A DNA stretch of 60,313 nt. It comes from Frankia nepalensis. GTDB taxonomy: Bacteria > Actinomycetota > Actinomycetes > Frankiales > Frankiaceae. The notes under the pieces were generated by a model, which worked only from the letters and a program-made list of their open reading frames with translations, was not told the DNA's origin and did not search any database. Of the stretch, positions 18,918 through 27,511 are shown piece by piece. Numbering within the stretch: position 1 is the stretch's first letter; each line of letters starts with the position of its first letter. The position numbers and the translations under genes are program-made. The DNA is taken from positions 26,769-87,081 of the forward strand of contig NZ_JADWYU010000139.1 in the NCBI RefSeq assembly GCF_016786325.1. The letters are read 5' to 3'.

Positions 18918-19165
18918 CCGGTCAGAGCCCCCGTTGGCCACGCCTGTTGCGCCTGGCGTGCGCCCACCACCGCGACCTGGGCCGCACGGGTCACAGCGCC
19001 TCCTCGAAGGGGGGCTGGTCGCCCGGCCCGTCCTGCGCCGACTGCCGGGTCGTCTGGGCGGCCGGCGACGGCCCGGGCGGCATCGGCCACGGTCAGTCCC
19101 ACCAGCCACCCCATCCAGCACCTCGCCGGCCGCCCGGCGGCGAGCGCGCGGATCCACCCGTGTGA
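18914..19165 (+). CDS. Possible small CxxC protein, overlapping start
   Basis: A TTG at 18914 overlaps the TGA of the preceding zinc-finger gene (TTGA). The frame gives 83 residues with HHRDLGRTGHSASSKGGW and PSCADCRVVWAAG, then a His/Pro/Gly-rich tail. Third codon positions from about 18950 to 19090 are almost all G or C, as in real genes here, and the CxxC echoes the neighbour. The tail beyond 19090 loses this bias, so the frame may be decayed there. Shadow coding cannot be excluded. Confidence 0.4.
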   Translation: MTGQSPRWPRLLRLACAHHRDLGRTGHSASSKGGWSPGPSCADCRVVWAAGDGPGGIGHGQSHQPPHPAPRRPPGGERADPPV

Positions 19166-19346
19166 GTGGGCCAAGCCCACGTACGCGACCCCGAGCCCTC
19201 CGACCAGGCCACCGCCGCCACCCTGGCACTTCTCGTGTCAGGGGCGGGCGGCGGGCCTTTCGTCCCGGTTGCAATACTCGGTGCTCCGGGCAGGCCGCTA
19301 CCGCGGGATAAGCCCGGATTGTTACCGGCGGCGCGAGGGGCAGGCC

Positions 19347-20237
19347 ATGCGGTTCGACGACCAGTCGGTGGACACCTCCCAGCTCGAGGACCGCCGCGGG
19401 GTTGGCACCGGTGGCCGGATCGCGCTCGGGGGCGGGGCCACCGGCATCGTCGGCGTGATCATCTACCTGCTGGTGACGTTCCTGGGCGGCGGAGGCACGG
19501 GCGAGGGCCTTCCGGGCGCGGGTCCTGGCGCGGGCGGCTCGGAGGCCGGCGCGTCAGCCGCGGCCGACCTCGCGGCCCGCTGCAACACCTCGGGCGCGAT
19601 CGATCAGTACGACGACTGCTTCGTCCTGAAGGTCTTCAACGAGGTCAACGAGGTCTGGACCGCCGACTTCCAGCGCGGTGGCCAGGACTACACCCTTCCG
19701 ACGCTCGTCTACTTCGAGGAGGGCGTCTCCACCGGCTGCGGACAGGCGTCGTCGCAGGTTGGCCCGTTCTACTGCCCACCGGACCAGAAGGTCTACATCG
19801 ACCTCGGGTTCCTGCGGGAGCTGCAGAACCAGTTCGGCGCCCAGGGCCGCTACGCGCAGGCCTACATCGTCGCCCACGAGGTCGGGCACCACATCCAGAC
19901 GATCACCGGCACCGAGGCGCGGATGCGCCAGGGCCAGCAGGCCGACCCGTCGCGGGAGAACGAGCTGTCGGTCCAGCTGGAGCTGCAGGCCGACTGCTAC
20001 GCCGGCGTCTGGAGCACGCTGGCGAACAAGGCCGGCAACGTCTCCGTCAGCCAGGCCGACCTCGACGAGGCCCTGCGCGCCGCCCAGGCCGTCGGCGACG
20101 ACCGCATCCAGGCCAGCGCCGGCGCCCGCGTCGACCCGGAGACCTGGACCCACGGCTCCGCCGAGCAGCGCAAGGCCGCCTTCCTCACCGGCTACCAGGG
20201 CGCCACCCAGGCATCCTGCGGCACCGTCCCCCACTGA
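19347..20237 (+). CDS. Neutral zinc metallopeptidase (YpfJ-like, PF04228 type)
   Basis: 296 residues. A short cytoplasmic N-terminus is followed by one membrane helix (about residues 29-52), a Gly-rich linker and a peptidase domain. The zinc site HEVGHH lies near residues 176-181 (YIVAHEVGHHIQTITG). Family features include YCPPDQKVYIDLGFL, ELQADCYAGVW, DLDEALRAAQAVGDDRIQ and THGSAEQRKAAFLTGY. These proteins are predicted membrane-anchored metalloproteases with an extracytoplasmic domain; substrates are unknown. The ATG at 19347 follows GAGGGG. It is convergent with recQ; the 154-bp gap contains only an imperfect GC hairpin near 20300-20340. Confidence 0.9.
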   Translation: MRFDDQSVDTSQLEDRRGVGTGGRIALGGGATGIVGVIIYLLVTFLGGGGTGEGLPGAGPGAGGSEAGASAAADLAARCNTSGAIDQYDDCFVLKVFNEVNEVWTADFQRGGQDYTLPTLVYFEEGVSTGCGQASSQVGPFYCPPDQKVYIDLGFLRELQNQFGAQGRYAQAYIVAHEVGHHIQTITGTEARMRQGQQADPSRENELSVQLELQADCYAGVWSTLANKAGNVSVSQADLDEALRAAQAVGDDRIQASAGARVDPETWTHGSAEQRKAAFLTGYQGATQASCGTVPH

Positions 20238-20391
20238 CCGACGCCGACCGGGGACCGGCCCGACCAGGGCCCCGTCCCCGCGGCGGCGCGATCCGTGATG
20301 CCCGGCCTCGGCACGCCGACGCCGGGGCCGTGGGCCCGGCGGATCAGGATGGCGACGCGAACCGGAAGCGGGCGGCCGGGCTCTTCGGCCG

Positions 20392-22284
20392 TCAGCCGGA
20401 CCCGGAGCCGTCGCCGTGCTGGTCGAGCGGGGTGAGCAGGCCTCGGGACAGCACGGCGGCCAGGGCGAGAGTCCGGTAGCCGGTGTCGTCGAACAGGACG
20501 GTGACGCGGTCGCCCTCGTGGCGGACGACCTGGCCGGCGCCCCACTTCTCGTGGCGGACCTTCGTTCCCACCGGGAAGACCGCTGCCTGCGTCGCCTCCG
20601 CGGGGGACGCGTCCGCGGGCGCGGCCCGGTCTCGCGGCGTTTCCTGGCGGGGCGCCGGCGCGTCGGCCTGGGCGGCGTCGCAGCGGTCGCAGGCGCCGCA
20701 GTCACGGTCGTAGGGCTCACCGAAGTAGGTGAGCAGGTAGCGGCGGCGGCAGGCGCGGGTCTCGGCGTAGCCGCGGATCTCGTCGATCCGGGACCGGTCG
20801 AGCGTCCGGCGGGCCTCGGCCCGTTCCGCGGCCCGGGCCGCGGCGGTCGCCGGGTCCGGGGCGTCGGGGCGCTGCTCGACGGCGCCGTCGTCGCCGACGG
20901 TCAGCGCGCCGGCGTCGACGAGCAGGTCGACCAGCCGGAGCAGCGCCGAGTCCGTCAGCCCCGCCTCGGCGGCGAGCCGGGCCAGCGCGATCGGGCCGTC
21001 GGCGTGCGCCATGAGGACCGCGATCCGGCGCAGGTCCACCGGGTCCGGCGGGCCGGCGACGAAGAACCGGCGCAGCCCCAGGTCCTCCGGGCGGAAGAAG
21101 AGGCAGGCGCGGGCCGGGGCGCCGTCGCGGCCGGCGCGGCCGATCTCCTGGTAGTAGGAGTCCAGCGAGTCGGCGACGTCGGCGTGCGCGACGAACCGCG
21201 CGTCCGGCTTGTCGATCCCCATGCCGAACGCGGTCGTCGCGACGACGACGTCGAGGCCGCCGTCGAGGAACGCGGCCTCGGTCCGCCGGCGCCTCGCCGC
21301 GCCCAGCCCGGCGTGGTAGGGCTCCACGGCCAGGCCCAGCCCGGACAGCTCGTCGGCGATCTGTTCGGTCGCGCGACGGGTGGCGGCGTAGACGATCCCC
21401 GGCTTGGGCTCGGCCGCCGCGTACTCGACCAGCGCCTGCCGCTTGGCGGCGTCGTCCGTGAAGGCGCGCACCGTCAGGTGGATGTTCGGCCGGTCGAAGC
21501 CGGCGACGATCTCGGCGGGGTCCCGCATCCGCAGCCGGTCGGCGATCTCGCGGCGCACCGGCGGCGCGGCGGTCGCGGTGAGCGCGATGACGGTCGGGTG
21601 GCCGAGGTCGTCGATGACCTCGCCGAGGCGGAGGTAGTCGGGGCGGAAGTCGTGGCCCCAGGACGAGATGCAGTGCGCCTCGTCGACGACGAACAGCGAC
21701 GGCGCAGCCTCCCGCAGCAGCGCGCGGATCTCCGGCTTGGCCAGCTGCTCGGGCGCGAGGAAGAGGAACTCGCTGGTGCCGTGCCGGATCGCGCCGAACG
21801 CGGCCGCGAGCTCCCGGGCGCTCGTCTGCGAGTTCGCCGCCACCGCGGCCCGCGGCGCGTCCGTGCCGCCGCCCGCGTGCCCGCCGTCGCCGACGAACCC
21901 GTCGAGCCCGCCGAGGCGCTGCGTCAGCCCGCGGACCTGGTCACGCTGCAGCGCGATGAGCGGCGAGACGACGATCGTCGGGCCGTGCAGCAGCAGCGCG
22001 GGGATCTGGTAGACGGCGGACTTGCCGCCGCCGGTCGGCAGCACGCACAGCGTGTCGCGCCGGCCGACGACGGCCCGCATCGCGGCGCGCTGGCCCGGCC
22101 GCAACGACCCGAAGCCGAACGCGGCCGCGGCCACGGCGTCGAGCAGGTCGTCGGTCTCGTCGCCTGCGGCCGGTGCCGGCGGCCGCGCGGGCGCCGGCCG
22201 CTGCGCGGGCACGCCGCGCGGTGTGGTCCCGGCGCGGCCGGCACCCGAACGCCGGCGCGCCAGCCGCGAGAGCCACCCCTTCAA
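20392..22284 (-). CDS. recQ: RecQ-family ATP-dependent DNA helicase with C-terminal Tudor-like domain
   Basis: 630 residues. Motif 0/I ([24 protein letters not shown] near 82-92), [17 protein letters not shown] box ([20 protein letters not shown]), SATs-equivalent [44 protein letters not shown] and the [10 protein letters not shown] motif VI are all present. The zinc-binding region [18 protein letters not shown] with CGACDRC follows. Instead of an HRDC domain, the end carries [18 protein letters not shown] and [13 protein letters not shown], resembling the Tudor-like tail of PcrA/UvrD. The start is TTG 22284, preceded by GAGGAG that overlaps the ftsH stop, so translation is coupled to ftsH. 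The usual frame upstream of this is antisense ftsH. Confidence 0.9.
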   Translation of the reverse strand: MKGWLSRLARRRSGAGRAGTTPRGVPAQRPAPARPPAPAAGDETDDLLDAVAAAAFGFGSLRPGQRAAMRAVVGRRDTLCVLPTGGGKSAVYQIPALLLHGPTIVVSPLIALQRDQVRGLTQRLGGLDGFVGDGGHAGGGTDAPRAAVAANSQTSARELAAAFGAIRHGTSEFLFLAPEQLAKPEIRALLREAAPSLFVVDEAHCISSWGHDFRPDYLRLGEVIDDLGHPTVIALTATAAPPVRREIADRLRMRDPAEIVAGFDRPNIHLTVRAFTDDAAKRQALVEYAAAEPKPGIVYAATRRATEQIADELSGLGLAVEPYHAGLGAARRRRTEAAFLDGGLDVVVATTAFGMGIDKPDARFVAHADVADSLDSYYQEIGRAGRDGAPARACLFFRPEDLGLRRFFVAGPPDPVDLRRIAVLMAHADGPIALARLAAEAGLTDSALLRLVDLLVDAGALTVGDDGAVEQRPDAPDPATAAARAAERAEARRTLDRSRIDEIRGYAETRACRRRYLLTYFGEPYDRDCGACDRCDAAQADAPAPRQETPRDRAAPADASPAEATQAAVFPVGTKVRHEKWGAGQVVRHEGDRVTVLFDDTGYRTLALAAVLSRGLLTPLDQHGDGSGSG

Positions 22285-22292
22285 CGGACTCC

Positions 22293-24314
22293 TCAGGTCG
22301 TGGTGGGCGAAGCGGGATGCCCGGCCGGCAGGCCCGCCGTGGCCGGCGTGGGCCCGCCGGCCCCGCCAGGGCCGGTGTCGGAGGCCGGGACCGGGCCCGG
22401 CTGCGCCGGAACGGTGGCGGTCAGCCGCAGGACCTCGGCGACGGCGGCGCCGTCGACCGTCTCCTTCTCCAGCAGGAGCGCGGCCAGGCTGTCGAGGGCC
22501 TCGCGGTGGGCGCGCAGCAGGCCGACGGCCCGGGTCTCGGCCTCGCGCAGGATGCGGGCGACCTCGTCGTCGACGATCTTCTGGGTGCCCTCCGAGTACG
22601 GCCGGCTGACCAGTTCCTCGCCGCCGAGGAACCGCTGCTGGCGCGAGCCGTACCCGACGGGCCCGAGCGCCGGCGACAGGCCGAACTCCCGCACCATCCG
22701 GGTCGCGAGCTCCGTCGCCCCCGCGAGGTCGCTCGCGGCCCCCGTCGAGCCGTAGCCGAACACCACGAGCTCCGCGGCCCGGCCGCCGAGCCGGACGGCC
22801 AGGCTGTCGAGCAGGTAGGCCTCGGTGTAGAGGTGGCGCTCCGCCTCCGGCAGCTGCTCGGTGACGCCCAGCGCCATCCCGGCCGGCAGGATCGTCACCT
22901 TCGCCACCGGGTCGGCGTGCTCGCACAGCGCCGCGACCAGCGCGTGCCCGGACTCGTGGAAGGCGACCGAGCGCTTCTCGTCCGGCAGCAGCGCGTTCGA
23001 CGCCTCCCGGCGGCCGAGCAGGATCCGGTCGCGCGCCGCGCCCAGGTCCTCGGCGGTGACGACGTCGCGGCCCGCGCGCACGGCGTGGATCGCCGCCTCG
23101 TTGACCAGGTTCGCGAGGTCGGCGCCGGAGAAGCCGGGGGTGCCCCGGGCGACGACGTCCCAGTCGACGTCGTCGCCGAGCGTCTTGCCGCGGCCGTGCA
23201 CGGCGAGGATCGCCGCGCGCTCCGACTGGGTCGGCAGCGGGACGGTGACCTGCCGGTCGAACCGGCCGGCGCGCAGCAGCGCCGGGTCGAGCGTCTCCGG
23301 CCGGTTCGTGGCGGCGAGGACGACGACGCCGCTGGCCGAGTCGAAGCCGTCCATCTCGGCGAGCAGCTGGTTGAGGGTCTGTTCCCGCTCGTCGTTCGCG
23401 CCGCCGAACGCGCCGCCGCCGCGACGGCCGCCGATCGAGTCGATCTCGTCGATGAAGATGATCGACGGTGCCCGCTTGCGTGCCTCGGCGAACAGGTCGC
23501 GCACCCGGGACGCGCCGACGCCGACGAACATCTCCACGAAGCCGGAGCCGGTGACGGACAGGAAGGGCACCTCGGCCTCGCCGGCGACCGCGCGGGCGAG
23601 CAGGGTCTTGCCGGTTCCCGGCGGGCCGACCATCAGCACGCCGCGCGGGCCCTTCGCGCCGGCCCGGCGGTAGCGCTCCGGGTTGCGCAGGAAGTCGACG
23701 ACCTCGCTGATCTCCTGCTTGGCGCCCTCATAGCCCGCGACGTCGGCGAACCGGGTCTCGGGCCGCTCCGTGTCGGTGACCTTCGCGCGGGACCGGCCGA
23801 TGCCGCCGAGCCCGCCCGCCAGCTGGCGCCGCGCCTGCCGGCCGGTCCAGAGGAAGAACGCGACGAGCAGCAGCAGCGGCAGGAAGCTCAGCAGGATCCC
23901 CAGGAACGAGCCGCCGGTCTGCGTGCCCTTGACCCGGACGTTCTTCGCGGCCAGCCGGGAGGCGAGCTCCGAGGTGTCGAGCGCGGTCGGGATCTGGCTG
24001 GTGAACTCGGTGCCGTCCTTCAGCCTGCCGTCGACCGCGCCCTTGTCGTTGACCGACACCGAGGCGACCGCGCCGGCGTTGACGCGCGCGAGCAGCTCCG
24101 AGTACTCCAGCGACGCCGGGCCGCCGGACATGCTCGGGGCGAACAGGAGCAGCGCGGTGATCAGCAGCCCGAGCGGCAGCAGCCAGTTCCGCCACATCGG
24201 CGTCTTCGGCGGCGCGGGCTTGGGCGCCGGGTCCCTGGGCGGCCCTGACCTCGCCGGCGCCGAGTGGTGCACACCCGGCAGGCGGACCCGTGAGATCACG
24301 TCGACTCCCGTCAC
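22293..24314 (-). CDS. ftsH: ATP-dependent zinc metalloprotease FtsH
   Basis: 673 residues. Membrane helices at about 43-60 and 137-156 flank a periplasmic domain. The AAA domain has Walker A GPPGTGKT (230-237), Walker B IIFIDEID and the arginine-finger region. The M41 protease site is HESGH (453-457) with the third ligand in the [11 protein letters not shown] segment. FtsH degrades misassembled membrane proteins and some regulators. The C-terminus is Pro/Gly-rich. The GTG 24314 is the likely start. It forms an operon with recQ, 8 bp downstream, an unusual pairing. Confidence 0.93.
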   Translation of the reverse strand: MTGVDVISRVRLPGVHHSAPARSGPPRDPAPKPAPPKTPMWRNWLLPLGLLITALLLFAPSMSGGPASLEYSELLARVNAGAVASVSVNDKGAVDGRLKDGTEFTSQIPTALDTSELASRLAAKNVRVKGTQTGGSFLGILLSFLPLLLLVAFFLWTGRQARRQLAGGLGGIGRSRAKVTDTERPETRFADVAGYEGAKQEISEVVDFLRNPERYRRAGAKGPRGVLMVGPPGTGKTLLARAVAGEAEVPFLSVTGSGFVEMFVGVGASRVRDLFAEARKRAPSIIFIDEIDSIGGRRGGGAFGGANDEREQTLNQLLAEMDGFDSASGVVVLAATNRPETLDPALLRAGRFDRQVTVPLPTQSERAAILAVHGRGKTLGDDVDWDVVARGTPGFSGADLANLVNEAAIHAVRAGRDVVTAEDLGAARDRILLGRREASNALLPDEKRSVAFHESGHALVAALCEHADPVAKVTILPAGMALGVTEQLPEAERHLYTEAYLLDSLAVRLGGRAAELVVFGYGSTGAASDLAGATELATRMVREFGLSPALGPVGYGSRQQRFLGGEELVSRPYSEGTQKIVDDEVARILREAETRAVGLLRAHREALDSLAALLLEKETVDGAAVAEVLRLTATVPAQPGPVPASDTGPGGAGGPTPATAGLPAGHPASPTTT

Positions 24315-24625
24315 GACGGCACCGCGCCGGCCCGCGGGACATTCCGCGACCGACTGGCCAATAGCGTAGCCAGGCGGTACGGCAGTCCCGGCGGATGAGG
24401 ACTACCACAAATCGGGACACGCCAACCAATCCCGCCTCACGGCCGCCGCGCCGCCGTTCCGGGGCGACGTTTCGCGAGGTGTCCCGGTGCCGGAACCACG
24501 CGGGCGTTCCGGACGGTGTCGCGCGTCGTTCCAGAAGGGTGCCGGCGGTGGGAACGGTGCCGGCGGCTGGAACGGTGTCGTCAGGTTGACGACGCGGGGC
24601 CCGACGGCGGACGGACGATGGTCGG
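24315..24625. other. Divergent intergenic region with repeats and a palindrome
   Basis: The 311 bp between ftsH (minus) and the WD40 gene (plus) contain no gene. Degenerate repeats of a GGAACGGTGCCGGCGG type lie at about 24535-24580. A perfect palindrome GTCGTCA-GGT-TGACGAC (24577-24593) lies 32 bp before the WD40 gene start; it may be an operator. Confidence 0.5.
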
Positions 24626-26179
24626 GTGAACGCTTTCCGGCGGCGGGCGTCGGCGCGGACGCCCGCCTCGGCCGCGAGCCGCGTCGTCAGGTCGCCCAGA
24701 CGTCTCGCCGGCGCGCTCGCGGCCGTGGCCGCGGCGACGGCCCTCGTGGCCGCCGGCCTGGTCGTGCTGGACGAGCGCGTCTGGCCGGAGCGCGGCCCGG
24801 ACCGGGCGCCCGCCGAGCGGGCGTCACGACTCCTGGCCGCCGAGGCGGGACGGGTCCGGGGCGACGACCCGGACCTGGCTCGCCGGCTCGCGCTCGCGGC
24901 CTACCAGACCGCGCCGACCGGCGAGGCGCGCGCCGCGCTGCTCACCGCCTATCCCGCGCACTACCGGCGCGCCGCGGTCCTGCGCGGTCACTCCGTGACG
25001 CCCCGGCACCTGGTGTTCAGCCCGGACGGCAAGCTGCTCGCCAGCGCCGCCGGTGACGACTTCTCCGAGGACATGGACGGCGCCACCGGCGCCCACGACA
25101 ACACGGCCCGCCTGTGGGACACCGCCTCCCGCGGCTCGGAGGCCGTCGCCGTCCTGCCGCACCCCTACGCCGAGCAGGCGGTGTTCAGCCCGGACGGGTC
25201 GCTGGTCGTCAGCGTGGGCAGCGACGCCACCCAGCTGTGGGACGCGGCGAGCCGGGGCGACGACAACCATCCGCTGGCCACGTTCGCCGACGGCGACCTG
25301 GCGACCAACGAGGCCGCGTTCAGCCCGGACGGGTCGCTGCTGGCCACGGTGAACAGCGACGGCGCCGCCCGGCTGTGGGACCCGGCGCGACGCGGCGTCG
25401 ACGTGCCACCACTGGCAGTCCTGAACAGCGGGGACTCCTCGATGTGGCACGTCGCGTTCAGCCCGGACGGGCGCCTCGTGGCGACGGCCGACAGCGCCGG
25501 CGCCGTCCGGGTCTGGGACACCGGCCGGCGCGGCCTCGTGTTGTCGGCGGTCGCCGTGCTCATCGCCGACCCGGACGACTGGATCACCGACGTGGCGTTC
25601 AGCCCGGACGGCCGGTTCGTGGCCACCGGGGCCTCCAGCGGCGTCGCCCGGCTGTGGCCCGCCACCGGTGGCCCCGAGGCGCGCCCGCTGGCCACCTTCC
25701 TGAGCGGCCGCGACGGGGGCGAGGTCGACGTCGCGTTCAGCCCCGACGGGAAGCTGCTCGCCGTGACCACCGACAGCGGCGCGCTGCTGCTCGACTCCGC
25801 CGCGCGCGGCACCGGCGCGGCGCCGCTGGCGGTCTTCGCCGGGCACCGGTTCGGGGTCGGCGCCGTCGCGTTCAGCCCGGACGGCCGGACGCTGGCCACC
25901 GGCGGCGGCTCCGAGGTCCAGCTCTGGGACCCGGCCGCCCGCGGCCCCGACGCGCGGCCGGTCGCGACCCTCGACCACCCCGACGCGACCACGGCCGTCG
26001 CCTTCAGCCCTGACGGCTCCCTGCTCGCCACCGCCAGCGGGGACAACCGCCTGCGGCTGTGGGCCGTCGACCCCGACGGCACGGCCGCCGGGGCCTGTGC
26101 CACCCCCGCCGACCGGCTCACCGCCGCGGAGTGGTCCCGCGTCGTCCCCGACCTCTCCTACCGGTCTCCCTGCCGCTGA
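24626..26179 (+). CDS. Membrane-anchored WD40 repeat protein without kinase domain
   Basis: 517 residues from GTG 24626. A basic N-terminus is followed by a membrane helix (about residues 28-48). A helical adaptor (DPDLARRLALAAYQTAPTGE) and eight WD40-type repeats with the consensus FSPDG..LA...ARLWD follow. It ends in a Cys-containing segment (GACATPADRL..EW..VVPDLSY). The adaptor, the repeats and the C-terminal Cys-EW-PDLxY-PC segment are shared with the two kinase/WD40 proteins at 30.1 and 33.3 kb, so all three are paralogues. This copy lacks the kinase and may act as a sensor or decoy partner. The propeller should lie outside the cell if the helix is a single pass. Confidence 0.85.
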   Translation: MNAFRRRASARTPASAASRVVRSPRRLAGALAAVAAATALVAAGLVVLDERVWPERGPDRAPAERASRLLAAEAGRVRGDDPDLARRLALAAYQTAPTGEARAALLTAYPAHYRRAAVLRGHSVTPRHLVFSPDGKLLASAAGDDFSEDMDGATGAHDNTARLWDTASRGSEAVAVLPHPYAEQAVFSPDGSLVVSVGSDATQLWDAASRGDDNHPLATFADGDLATNEAAFSPDGSLLATVNSDGAARLWDPARRGVDVPPLAVLNSGDSSMWHVAFSPDGRLVATADSAGAVRVWDTGRRGLVLSAVAVLIADPDDWITDVAFSPDGRFVATGASSGVARLWPATGGPEARPLATFLSGRDGGEVDVAFSPDGKLLAVTTDSGALLLDSAARGTGAAPLAVFAGHRFGVGAVAFSPDGRTLATGGGSEVQLWDPAARGPDARPVATLDHPDATTAVAFSPDGSLLATASGDNRLRLWAVDPDGTAAGACATPADRLTAAEWSRVVPDLSYRSPCR

Positions 26180-26263
26180 CCCATCGGCGCCGCTGACCCG
26201 TCGGCGCGGCCTGGGTCCCGACTCGGTGATCGCCGTCGCGACGGGGACGGCTGGGTTGCGTCT

Positions 26264-26312
26264 TACCCCTCAGGGGTATAGAAACGACTCGTAGGTACCC
26301 CTGGGGGGTACC
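26264..26312 (+). promoter_or_regulatory. Two CsoR-like copper operators
   Basis: TACCCCT-C-AGGGGTA (26264-26278) and GGTACCCC-TGG-GGGGTACC (26294-26312) are perfect palindromes, centred 32 bp apart, about three helical turns. They lie directly before copZ. Their TACCCC...GGGGTA core matches known CsoR-type operators bound by copper-sensing repressors in actinobacteria. No csoR gene is present in this window. Confidence 0.75.
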
Positions 26313-26334
26313 ATGCGACGGGAGGGTGAGCGCG

Positions 26335-26547
26335 ATGGTCACGAGCGAGTACCAGGTCACGGGCATGAGCTGCGGGCACTGCGAGACCGCCGTCCGAGAG
26401 GAGGTCGGCAGGATCGACGGTGTCACGGACATCGAGGTCAGCGCGCGGACCGGCCTCCTCGTCGTGACGGCCGCCGAGCCGCTCGACGACACGCGGGTGC
26501 TGGCCGCCGTCGACGAGGCCGGCTACGAGGCGGCCCGGCTGCGATGA
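26335..26547 (+). CDS. copZ: Copper chaperone, HMA domain (CopZ-like)
   Basis: 70 residues forming a single heavy-metal-associated domain. The metal-binding loop GMSCGHC carries the two copper-binding cysteines near residues 10-16, and the rest fits the beta-alpha-beta-beta-alpha-beta pattern (VTDIEVSARTGLLVV, LAAVDEAGYEA). It would carry Cu(I) to the ATPase encoded downstream. The ATG at 26335 has a GGAGGG site 8 nt upstream; the GTG at 26326 is too close to it. Its TGA overlaps the next ATG (ATGA), and the two CsoR-like palindromes lie immediately upstream. Confidence 0.88.
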   Translation: MVTSEYQVTGMSCGHCETAVREEVGRIDGVTDIEVSARTGLLVVTAAEPLDDTRVLAAVDEAGYEAARLR

Positions 26548-27482
26548 ACGCCCCGACCCGGCTCGCCGCCTACGCCGCCGGCCTGGCCCTGCTGTTCGGC
26601 GGCGCCTTCGCCGCGGGGTCGTTCCTCGTCCCCGAGTCGAAGGTCGACGCGTGGACGGAGGCCGCGCGGGCGGACCCCATGGACCACGGCGCGTCCGCGA
26701 GCCCGTCGGTCCGCGGGCTCGGGCTGGAGCAGGACGGCTACCGGTTGGGCGAGGTGACGGCTCCCGGCCGGACCGGCGAGGCCGGCACCCTGTCGTTCCA
26801 GGTGCGCGGGGCCGACGGCGACCCGCTGACGGCGTACACCACGTCGCACGACAAGGACCTCCACCTGATCGTGGTGCGCTCCGACGGCGGCCAGTTCCGG
26901 CACGTCCACCCGACGATGGGCGCCGACGGCACCTGGTCGATCCCGTGGACGTGGACCACCGCCGGGACGTACCGGGTGTTCGCCGACTTCGTGCCCGCGG
27001 GCGGGGACGGGGCCGGTGCTCCCCCCGTCACCCTCACCCGGGCGGTCGACGTCGTGGGCGACACCGCGGACGACACCGCCCCGACCGCGGCCGCGCACGT
27101 CTCGACCACGTCGCGGGTCGACGGGTTCACGGTCGAGCTGCGCGGCGACCTGCGCGCGGGTCAGCTGTCCGACCTGGGCTTCGAGATCACCCGCGACGGC
27201 GCGCCGGTCCGCTCCCTTGAGCCCTATCTCGGCGCGTTCGGCCACCTGGTGGCGCTGCGGCAGGGTGACCTGGCCTATCTGCACGTCCACCCCGAGGGCG
27301 AGGAGCCAGTCGTGGGCGACCTCTCGGGCCCGCGGATCGACTTCGCGACCGAGGCACCGACCGAGGGCCGCTACCTGCTCTACCTCGACTTCCAGGTCGA
27401 CGGGCGGGTACACACAGCCACATTCGTCGTCGACGCCGCGGCGGGCGACGGCACCGGCTCCACGGCCGGGAACGAGCACTGA
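26544..27482 (+). CDS. Exported copper-operon protein, His-rich, unknown function
   Basis: 312 residues. One N-terminal membrane helix or signal anchor (about residues 8-27) precedes an extracytoplasmic part with two similar halves. Histidine clusters occur in [22 protein letters not shown] and [10 protein letters not shown]. The two HVHP motifs sit in equivalent positions, suggesting an internal duplication of a beta-sandwich domain. The histidines and methionine could bind copper. Position between CopZ and CopA, with ATGA coupling to copZ, supports a role in extracytoplasmic copper handling. I do not recognise a named family. Confidence 0.75.
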   Translation: MNAPTRLAAYAAGLALLFGGAFAAGSFLVPESKVDAWTEAARADPMDHGASASPSVRGLGLEQDGYRLGEVTAPGRTGEAGTLSFQVRGADGDPLTAYTTSHDKDLHLIVVRSDGGQFRHVHPTMGADGTWSIPWTWTTAGTYRVFADFVPAGGDGAGAPPVTLTRAVDVVGDTADDTAPTAAAHVSTTSRVDGFTVELRGDLRAGQLSDLGFEITRDGAPVRSLEPYLGAFGHLVALRQGDLAYLHVHPEGEEPVVGDLSGPRIDFATEAPTEGRYLLYLDFQVDGRVHTATFVVDAAAGDGTGSTAGNEH

Positions 27483-27511
27483 CCGGACACGTGGAAGGGA
27501 GGGAGTACGCG

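Noticed and set aside
20416-22755. 779-residue frame on the plus strand
   Set aside because: Mirror of recQ and ftsH; both minus-strand proteins have complete motif sets.
26313-26543. Earlier in-frame start for the exported copper protein (ATG 26313)
   Set aside because: This would read through copZ in another frame and remove the membrane anchor from the N-terminus. ATG 26544, overlapping the copZ stop, fits far better.
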